Shown in pieces: positions 56,601-64,000 of a stretch of 64,000 nucleotides of DNA. Under the pieces are notes generated by a model. It saw only the letters and a list, made by a program, of their open reading frames with translations. It did not search any database and was not told where the DNA came from. The DNA is taken from the NCBI GenBank assembly GCA_947652115.1, contig OX393572.1, positions 7,283,655-7,347,654 of the forward strand. Direction: 5' to 3'. Positions within the stretch are counted from its first letter, which is position 1, and each line of letters starts with the position of its first letter. Both the position numbers and the translations under genes were made by a program. Source of the DNA: Blastomussa wellsi. Taxonomy: Eukaryota > Cnidaria > Anthozoa > Scleractinia > Plerogyridae.

Positions 56601-59600
56601 GTGCGAATCCTTACTGAGAATAATTTCACGTGTGATCAGCAAGTGAGCATTGAAACACGGCGGCTTTTTCTTATGTCTGGAGCTCACTAGAGAAGCATTT
56701 CGTCATTTTCTCTAAAACGAGTACGGAGACCTAGTATCTTTTTTCCTTTCTCTTTGTTTGAATTGAGCAATAGCTTTCTTACTGCGCAATAAATATAGAC
56801 TAATTCTCAGTGCTGAAAAAGAAACAATAGTCGAAAACGTGTTTTTACAAGCCAATCGTAAGTAAAATCGGAATGATATATAAGGAATTACTACGTATAA
56901 ACGAGGTGCTGTCGCTACTAAGCGAGCATGGGGGCGCCATGTTCCTTTAACACAAACATTCGATAGGCAAAGTTTGAAAAAAAAAAAACTCTGAGTGGTT
57001 CTATTTCTGTGGAATGACCTTAACAATACAGCACAGCATATTTATTTCACGATCGAGACAAAGCTTGTTTGCATTTTATACTCTTAACGCAACAAGCATT
57101 TGACTGCGATATTCGTTGTCTTCTTACATTGCCTTTTTATGTGATTTTTCGCACTTTTTTTGTATTTGACCAGTTAACCTAATAGCAGTTATTTTGTTTA
57201 CATATTGTATTTCATTTAGATCATCAATTTTCTAACGAGGACCCTTCTGTTGTGATGTAGTTAATTTACTTAAGTTGTTTTTATTCACGAGAAAAACGGA
57301 AAAAGCTCAACAAATATAAACACGTCCAATTTCCAAATAAAAAGTGTAAAGAAGCCTGTGACGAAATCAAATACATTTTCTACTAATGTCTATAAAACTG
57401 GAACCCATTTACTTCTTGCCTTATCCAATATAAAAAGTGTGTTGTTCCAATGTATAATAGAGAGAGAAAGTATGACGTTTGCTTTTCCAGCGGACGGCAA
57501 AAATTTAGCTTCTGCGGTGTGCCGTTAGGCGTTTATACGCGCAAATACGTCGGTTTGTGTTTGTTGTGAACGAGCGATTTTTTCCGCCCATATTATTCTG
57601 AGAGATTTATTTAAGAATTAGTTGAAAAGATAACGAAATGAAAGGCAAGCTTGCATTTGCCGCTTGCCGTGCAACGCCATGCTTAATCTCTCTAACAACT
57701 GAGACTTGCCTTAACCGACGTCTCTGGAAGGTAGTGAGGATTTCTAAGCTTGGTTGTTATATAGAACCTGAGAAGCAAAAGAACATTCACAGAATTAGTT
57801 ACAGCAAACCAAAGATTAGTGTGAAATTCGTTTATTCAGCCGAGAGAAAAAGAGCCAGTTGATGACGAACTCTCTCCTCCGAGACAGGATTGAGCCCACG
57901 GTGTTCGTCACTGAAGTTGCTAAGCAACAAGACGTGTTTGCTCGCGCGATTACTTTCGGTGTACTCTCGAGCTCTCACGCTCGTTTTTGATTGGATAAAA
58001 AAATTTGGAAACTTCGTGAGTGCTAAGATTTACCAAAACAGACACTTGCTCCCCCGACTGTTAGGAAGTTTTCAAACAAATCACTCAGGTTAATTTACTA
58101 GCCTATATTAGTCGGCTACAACCTGAAGACAACACAAGTAAAATGTTATACAATAATGCTAATTCATTAAAAAGAAATCCAGTAACTTATTACCTTCAGG
58201 TTGAAACAGGTTTAGCTAGGTTGGAAACAGATTTGAACTGAAAGGCACTTTGACAGCAGGTCGCTAGATACAATACAAAAACATTACCGTCGAGTAACTA
58301 GTGAATGCGAGACCACTACCGTAAACCAAAATTAAAGTGTTCCTGACCTGAAATCCTTGGAGTACTCAATAACACTGTCACCAAGCTTGATGCAGATACT
58401 GCCGCCTTGTTTGAAGGTCTGTTTGAGAAGGAGCGGCTCTAACAGCGGATCCAGTTCTTCGCCAACGTTTTCTAATAAGACCTAAACCAGCAACAAGTCC
58501 AATAAGTTCATAGAGCGGTTTTCATTTCAGTGTCAAAAGCAATTCTGCGTTTACATTATTTAACTTATTGATTGCTTAAAAAATATCGCGCCACCTTTTC
58601 AACCAATCAGAAGTAAAACTAAAACCAATTGTGACTCGCGCGCGCACGTTTTTCCGCGCTTTGTGTCGGCTATATGAAATTACTTCGAACTTTCATTGGT
58701 TCACTATGTTATGTTGTATCTCCGTCCATTGCGATTGGCCAAAGTAATTACTTTGGTTTCGATTTTACGACACTCAATTGAAATTCGCTCTACGCCAACA
58801 GGTAAATCAAAATAAGAGTGTCAAGCAAATATAATAAGTCAACAGGCAAACCAACGTACCGGAGTGCCGAACTGGATACAGTTCTCCAAAGTTCTGACAT
58901 AATCAGCGTCTGTAATTTTAATCACATGCAAATTGTTTTTCTTCTCCATGTTTTTCACCCACTTGTTCGCCTGACCCTGAGGATCGATCATCAATGGCCA
59001 ACGGTTTGCATTGCTGAGGAAAAAACATCAACAATTCCGCCAGTGTAAGTCCAACCATATAAAGGTGCAAAGTAACAAAAAAGTGAAGACAGTCAAGCAA
59101 GCCATCCAGGAAAACAAACAGACAGACATTCAGCCAGCCAGAGAGCTAGGAAAACAGACAGACAGACAATCAGCCAGCCAGAGAGCCAAAAAAACAGACA
59201 GAGTCAGACAGACAGACAAACAGACAGACAGAAAGACAGACAGGCAGAGTCAGACAGACAGGCTCACAGTACCTGATGATGATTCCATTCTCAATAGAGA
59301 AACTGTCAGTTGGAAGGCCAGCTATGTTCCAGTCCCTTATCTTTACAGGGTCACCGAGAGTCCCTGTGACAGAAAAGTCATGGGAACAAGGGATATTTGT
59401 GTTACGGCAGGCTTTCACCCACTCTGCAGTTTGTTGCTGTCTGAAGGCAGCTGTGAATGCTCCCAGGTAAGCCACTACTCCAGATGATACGAGCACGTCA
59501 CCAATCAGATTGTCAAACTTGATACCAAGCTGCTTGGCCACTTCAGTCCACCTTGAGAAACACGTGACACATGTTACAATCTGCATCTGTAATGCTATAA

Positions 59601-62600
59601 GGTATTTCAGCTGGAGCCACGAAAAAAATTTCGCCCATTATTTTGTACGGTACTAAAACTTTCACGAGAAAAACTCAAAGAAGATGCAATCATTGAATTT
59701 TCAAACCAAAAGTAACATTTTGTTGCCGTTGTTTTGCAATGACCTTTTTTACAGGTTTGATTTAACAGTCGAATATAACAAAAAAGTCTAATTCATATAA
59801 GCGTTTGCATCGACTGTTTTTGGAGATAGATTACGTTTTATGACGAATTCGATACGAATTGGTGTTTAGCAAAATCATTGCACCGAAATGGAAGACATTT
59901 ACCTCGTTTTTTCTCCTCCGAGACCACCAATCAGTTTCTCTGCACGTTCAAGTTTCTTGGTACAAAGGTCAACCTGTAAACAAAGTAAAATCGTTGAAAA
60001 CAACAAAGGAAAAAACGCGAAAAATAAATGCTACTGTCACAAAACAGATGATGTGCAAGCTCGTACTTGTTTTTCAAGATCTGCCTTCTTCTTGACATTA
60101 GCTTCGTACTTCTCTTGCAGTCGAGCCAGTTTATCCTGAACTTCACGAAGAGCGGAACGCTTCTTATTCAAACTCTGTTGAGAAACACAGAAGACAACAA
60201 GTGACATGTTATACCACAGAGTGTACAACTGTAAAACACAGTGCACTGGAAGAAAACAATCCACCGTAAGAAAAATGATGCCGGCTGTACATTTTACCAC
60301 AATAGCTTGTGAATCAAACAAAGCCAACTGGGCATATAGCAAGGTACGGTCTAACGGAAGTCGTCCCTGAATGACTTACAACTTTTATTTGTGTTTTTAT
60401 ACGCTCTTTTCGGGTTTTCGCGCGCAAACCATTATAGGTAAATGTACCAGTCGCCATCTTTTTCCTTACGGTGGATTATCTGTTTACACTGTGGAGGCTT
60501 AGTTAAACAGTAGTAGAGATTAGTGGTTTACTCCGGTCCGTCTTATATAATGAAGAACCTAGAAAATCGCTGCTTCTTGCCGAACAGTTCTGATCAACAA
60601 CGTAATTCTCTTCATGAATGGACCAGTCTGGCCGACCAATTCTAAATAGTGGTAATCGTCGTGCAATGATCGCTGCTCCTTTTGGATGTGATGCACGTTC
60701 ATTGTAGGTTTACCTGACAACTTGTGAGTGTGTGTAGACACTGGTATTGTGAGTACACTACTTATCAGTTTCTTACCTCCATGGCAACAGCTAGTTCTGC
60801 TTCAGCTTCCTTGAGCGCGGCTTTCTTAGGAGCCACAACCCTCGCCACCCTGGATACCACAAACATACACAGCAGGCGTTACTCCGCAGTTAAATTTGTT
60901 GTCAATCTACTTCAGGTATTACAAGTTACATTATAACATTATGGAAATGCATGGTATAGTTATCACGTTGGAGGGACGACACTGAAACCCTTTTTGTGGT
61001 GCAATAAACTAAAACAAGGCATGAGTGCACGATAAGCAACCAAGACGCCTATTAGAGAGAGTTTCAATTGAGTGCCAAGGGAGGAGACAATCAAATCTCG
61101 AAGTAATACCCGACACAAAGCGCGGGAAAACATGCTCGCGCAGGGTTCGTACTCCTTTTCGCTTTTGAAATTCCATGACTTTCCATGACTTCTCCAAGTT
61201 TTCCATGGCCTTAATTTCACCATTTTCGTGGAAATCATCTTTCATTTTGGGTACGTTTTTTCCATTTTATTCACGATAAAACCTTATTTATTCTGTACTT
61301 TTTTAATTGACATAATGTTCTATTACCCACACTTAAATTCCACGACTTTCCAGGCCTGGAAAATGAAATTCTAAAATTCCATGACTTTGCAGGTTTTCCA
61401 TGACCCGCATGAACCCTTTCACGCGAGCCACAATTGGTTTTGGTTTTACTCCTGATTTGCTGAAAAAACGGCACGAGATTTCGTAAGCCAATCACGAAGC
61501 GGGGGAATGCCAAACCAAAGTAACCGAAGAATTACTTTCAACACTGAAGTGAAAACCGTAAAACAAAGATATGGAGGAAATATAGAACATATAACTGAAC
61601 AAACAGCACATCGTCTGGTGACTGGGTGCAAGTAATTGTTCAGCACAACTGTGCAAATGAAAGTGTAGTTCAACATTAAGAATCCAAAAATAAAGCTTTT
61701 ATAACGAGAAGCCATGTCCCAGGGGTGTACTCGTAGAAAACATATCGGGAAGGGTGGGGGGGGGGGGGGGGGGAGAGGACCGACGTATTTTCTTGGGTTG
61801 AAAAGTTACACGCTCGGTATTTTTTTTGGGTCAAGAGATCTGTGACGTATTTTTTTAGGTCTTAAAAAATTACACGCATTTTTTGGGACACATCTCTGAG
61901 CGAAATTTTGTTGCGATCGCTGGATAAGAAACATATTCATTCGAATGTTCAGCAACGTGGAAAATCATGCATTAGAAGAGTCTGTTTGATTTAATAAATC
62001 CGTATTGAGGTATTTAAGTCTTGTATTTTTTTGGGTAGGAAATTTTGATGCCAGATATTTTTTGGGTCTAAAATTTCAGATTCATGTTTTTTTGGGTTTG
62101 CAAACCCCAAACCACCCCCGTCATGTACGATGCGAGTACCCCCCCCCCCCCTCCTGGGAGCCATGTATAATAGTTTAGATAAGATAAGATAAGATAAATT
62201 TATGCAATGTAAGTAGCATTACTCACTTGTCATAAGACTCCATGGCAATGACCCACTTGCATAAGCCCTCGGCAGCAGTGGAAGCTGTCTTGATCTTATC
62301 AGGATCAAACTCAGGGTTTGATGTGTACTTTTGTCGGATTGACTTGATGATTGCTGGTGCAATGTTATCTTTGTCGTAGCTTTGTAGAGACTTCAGGAAG
62401 TTCATGTCACCTAGCACTCTCTTGGATGGTCCCCAGAAGTCCTCAATTTTCTTGCCTATAAATAAAACAACTTTAGTTACGGTCGCTTCTAATTCTTCTC
62501 GCCATCAACACGATACAGAATACAAAAGATTATCAAAGCTTGACATCAAAAGGGTCATAGCTGAGTATTAATTCAACAGTATAGGTTATAACCTATGCCC

Positions 62601-63050
62601 GAGGGTTCCGGCATCAACAGTGAGTATTTATCAATACGAAAGTACGTCTAGTTTTCACATTACCTAAACCCGAGGGATCCTGGATCAAGTGAGAAATACT
62701 AGATTTACATTACCTAAACCCGAGGGATCCGGGATCAATAGCGAGGAGTACTAGATTTACATTACCTGAACCCGACGGGTCCGGTATCAATAGCGAGGAG
62801 TACTAGATTTACATTACCTGAACCCGACGGGTCCGGTATCCTTTCTGCTTTGATACCCTTCAAAATACAAATAGCTTCCATGACAAGCTTGACGCCAGAT
62901 GGTGGCTGCTTCATAGTTTTCATCACTGTAATGTCCTGAAAAGAAGAAACAAAAATAACAATCAATCTTGGACCAAGCTAGTTCACTGAAACGCAATACC
63001 TGTTAACGAGCAAGATCAGACCACAATCAATCAATCAATCACTCAATCAC

Positions 63051-63118
<68 letters not shown>

Positions 63119-63119
63119 C

Positions 63120-63158
<39 letters not shown>

Positions 63159-63185
63159 CAATATCAATCAATCAATCAATCAATC

Positions 63186-63222
<37 letters not shown>

Positions 63223-63831
63223 ATTTAAACAAGAAATCTTATCATAAAAATGGTCTTGCTAGGAGTCGTGTAAAAATTACAAAGAACAAATTAACTATAT
63301 CATCAGAATAACATTACATTAACTAACAAACTAATTAACTAACCTTCAGTAAAAACCTATGTAATAAAAATTTCTCTAACTTTTTCTAATTTTCTCTTAA
63401 CTTTTTCCAAAGTTTAAAAAGTTCCCTTAACGGGTTTCATAGCCACCTTAATATTTTTAAATTACAAACGGAGAGGAAAGCAGAATTAAAATTGGAACGG
63501 CTCCAAAAACGCTACAAAAAGACAAGCTATAAAAAAAAAGAGGAAAAGTATGACGTTTTCATTGAATTTCTTTTCCACGTTTCGCACTGTAATATACGAT
63601 CGTTATTCCCCATACACAATCTTACATTTACGCTGTTGCGCAGTGTCATAAAATAATGTTCATGCACGGCTCCCGAGGAGCTTGGCATACCTGTGTAGTG
63701 AGTGTGTTGAGAGCAGCAAGAGCAGCCTCTAGTATCGGTATGGCTTCACCAAGATCCTTGTCACATTCATCTTTAATTGCTTGAGCTGCTGCAGCCTGCT
63801 TGTTTGCTACTGCCTCGTCTGCTTTCACCAC
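47160..63831 (-). CDS. Axonemal inner-arm dynein heavy chain, DNAH3/7/12 type, 3' part (23 exons)
   Basis: Exons 5' to 3': 63691-63831, 62818-62935, 62227-62455, 60777-60849, 60067-60174, 59903-59973, 59273-59551, 58860-59013, 58348-58481, 57710-57767, 56420-56553, 56028-56160, 55545-55747, 55033-55108, 54514-54692, 54339-54405, 53823-53915, 53064-53240, 52534-52695, 50733-50933, 49696-49857, 48717-49271, 47160-47801. They total 4149 nt, phases agree at every junction, and 1382 residues result. The full protein is about 4000 residues; the tail and AAA1-AAA4 lie beyond 64000. Dyneins of this clade are single-headed inner-arm motors of cilia and flagella. Clade choice rests on the C terminus ([29 protein letters not shown]). 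DNAH7 seems nearest, but DNAH12 or DNAH3 cannot be excluded. One intron is GC-AG. Confidence 0.93.
48259..48372. mobile_element. MITE in dynein intron
   Basis: The ends GGTAATCAAAT and ATTTGATTACC, with GAAATTAGGAAATAATTTC and its complement inside. Lies between the last two exons. Confidence 0.75.
48545..48712. repeat. (TTA)n-rich microsatellite by a splice donor
   Basis: Several runs of TTA/TTG trinucleotides. The nearest run starts about 20 nt into the intron after exon 48717-49271. Confidence 0.85.
50322..50572. mobile_element. MITE, AATCCACCGTTAGGAAAAAG family, copy 1
   Basis: Inverted ends AATCCACCGTTAGGAAAAAG and the complement of CTTTTTTCTTACGATGGATT-like sequence. Internal GTACATTTACC and GTAAAATGTAC. 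The same family occurs inverted at 60258-60476. Confidence 0.75.
51333..51405 (+). mobile_element. tRNA-Leu-like SINE head
   Basis: GCAGCGTAGCCGAGTGG resembles a leucine tRNA A-box arm and GGTCCCGAGTTCAAATCC its T arm/B box. The variable arm and anticodon stem do not pair well, so it is SINE-like rather than a tRNA gene. Confidence 0.5.
51860..52140 (-). mobile_element. tRNA-derived SINE, copy 2
   Basis: Matches 15868-16290 along its length. The tRNA-like head at the high-coordinate end has GGTTCGAGCCCC on the minus strand. Located in a dynein intron. Confidence 0.7.
52695..52842. repeat. 74-bp tandem duplication across a splice acceptor
   Basis: Two copies of a 74-bp unit starting CCTGTGGCGAGAAACACAAA, at 52695 and 52769. 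The true acceptor of exon 52534-52695 (CCACAG|G) is in the first copy. The second places an identical CCACAG 74 nt upstream. Confidence 0.85.
53522..53684. mobile_element. Palindromic MITE in dynein intron
   Basis: GACCATTTTCGTATCCTCGG, TTGGACTGGAACTAG and GGAGGCTAATGCG are each mirrored around a short AT-rich loop near 53605. Confidence 0.75.
56200..56360. repeat. GGAACACC / GGTGTTCC inverted arrays
   Basis: GGAACACCGGAACACC units (56228-56275) face GGTGTTCCGGTGTTCC units (56298-56360), making a palindromic minisatellite. The motif is shared with 38086-38235. Confidence 0.8.
56560..57700. other. Dynein intron without other features
   Basis: The GC-AG intron, 57709 to 56554. AT-rich with no gene or clear element seen. 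Confidence 0.5.
57710..57767 (-). CDS. Dynein 58-nt exon with GC donor
   Basis: Encodes [19 protein letters not shown], a highly conserved dynein segment between AAA5 and AAA6. The acceptor is TTCTCAG|G. The donor reads TTAAG|GCAAGT, a GC donor in the strong context typical of functional GC-AG introns. It is needed to join DFR (58348-58481) to [10 protein letters not shown] (56420-56553) in frame. A GT-only gene finder would likely miss or misplace this exon. Confidence 0.85.
58560..58790. repeat. Dispersed repeat, also near 61430 and 63890
   Basis: TTTTTCAACCAATCAGNAGTAAAAC and CTTTGTGTCGGCT recur at 63890-64000. A related inverted form is at 61425-61540. Probably one transposon family in several dynein introns. 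Confidence 0.5.
59095..59270. repeat. (ACAG)n-rich microsatellite by a splice donor
   Basis: Imperfect ACAG repeats mixed with CAGCCAGCCAGAGAG units. Begins within about 10 nt of the donor of exon 59273-59551. Confidence 0.9.
59903..63831 (-). CDS. Dynein stalk: coiled coils and microtubule-binding domain (exons A-F)
   Basis: Six exons. The first (63691-63831) begins [20 protein letters not shown], end of coiled coil 1. 62818-62935 and 62227-62455 encode the microtubule-binding tip, with [33 protein letters not shown] and a [12 protein letters not shown] end. 60777-60849, 60067-60174 and 59903-59973 encode coiled coil 2 ([20 protein letters not shown], then [15 protein letters not shown], then [17 protein letters not shown], the last residue shared with the next exon). 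The order and the conserved leucine/lysine-rich heptads are those of axonemal dyneins. The intron after 62818 carries a minisatellite built from the exon end. Confidence 0.92.
60258..60476. mobile_element. MITE, AATCCACCGTTAGGAAAAAG family, copy 2 (inverted)
   Basis: Ends AATCCACCGTAAGAAAAATG and the complement of TTTTTCCTTACGGTGGATT. The interior matches 50322-50572 in the opposite orientation. Confidence 0.75.
61756..62151. repeat. Element bounded by poly-G and poly-C tracts
   Basis: A G18 run starts near 61757 and a C13 run ends near 62151, with GGGTGTACTCG and CGAGTACCC as mirrored neighbours. Between them are at least six TTTTTTTGGGT-like motifs. Non-coding; family unknown. Confidence 0.6.
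62588..62820. repeat. ~52-bp minisatellite derived from an exon/intron boundary
   Basis: Units starting TACCTAAACCCG or TACCTGAACCCG at about 62661, 62711, 62763 and 62815, with a degenerate one near 62588. The unit at 62815 is the real donor of exon 62818-62935. The others repeat the last ~20 exon bases and the GTAATG donor inside the intron. Confidence 0.85.
63026..63220. repeat. (CAAT)n microsatellite
   Basis: Close to 190 bp of CAAT/TCAA tetranucleotides with a few interruptions, in the intron between the first two dynein exons seen. Confidence 0.95.
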
Positions 63832-64000
63832 CTACAGATGCAACACAGTGTCGAAAGTAACCAGCGAATTACTTTGATTTTGTATAGCTGAGCTCAGTGA
63901 TTGGTTTAAACATCTCACTTTTTCAACCAATCAGGAGTAAAACCAAAATCAATCGCACACATTTTTCCCGCCCTTTGTGTCGGCTGCGTGTAATTACTTC

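Overview
The window looks like genomic DNA of an anthozoan cnidarian, probably a stony coral or close relative. That assignment is inferred from the mix of spliced metazoan genes (alpha-tubulin, an axonemal dynein heavy chain, an H2.0/HLX-type homeobox gene, a TRAF-type RING exon), GT-AG introns, AT-rich intergenic DNA and a very high load of palindromic transposons, Penelope-like elements and tRNA-derived SINEs. All host genes seen lie on the minus strand. The only plus-strand gene is transposon cargo.

Region 1 (1-7600): an exon encoding a TRAF-like RING finger is cut in two by a 5.9-kb DNA transposon of the Merlin (IS1016/ISXO2) superfamily. The element (677-6580) has near-perfect 27-bp terminal inverted repeats and an 8-bp target duplication. 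It carries an apparently intact DDE transposase and, divergently transcribed, a three-exon gene for a DUF3987-type P-loop NTPase. It also has internal tandem arrays, including subterminal repeats in mirrored orientation. This two-gene Merlin is my best candidate for something undescribed. Foldback elements with about 9-bp target duplications flank the region.

Region 2 (7600-26000): a 1.4-kb palindrome carrying Pif1-like helicase fragments, many hairpin MITEs and SINEs, and a three-exon H2.0/HLX-type homeobox gene. Its exon 1 carries an Eh1 repressor motif and exon 3 the homeodomain. An unidentified terminal exon lies at 23.1-23.6 kb.

Region 3 (25600-45600): a tandem segmental duplication of a six-exon alpha-tubulin gene (26.0-31.0 kb and 39.9-44.5 kb), plus two further tubulin relics. 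The copies encode nearly the same protein body but different acidic C-terminal tails. Their introns are reciprocal empty sites for several insertions: a Penelope-derived palindrome containing a minisatellite, a TTAA-targeted element and small MITEs. The spacer holds another Penelope remnant with a degenerate hammerhead ribozyme, split by a LINE 3' end.

Region 4 (47160 to the window end): the 3' part of an axonemal inner-arm dynein heavy chain gene of the DNAH3/7/12 type. Twenty-three exons can be traced by phase and encode the stalk, AAA5, AAA6 and C-terminal domain. The 5' part lies beyond 64000. The introns carry MITEs, SINEs and microsatellites, one GC-AG intron, and a minisatellite that has multiplied an exon/intron boundary. 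Tubulin and dynein are both ciliary components, but nothing in the sequence shows that they are co-regulated.
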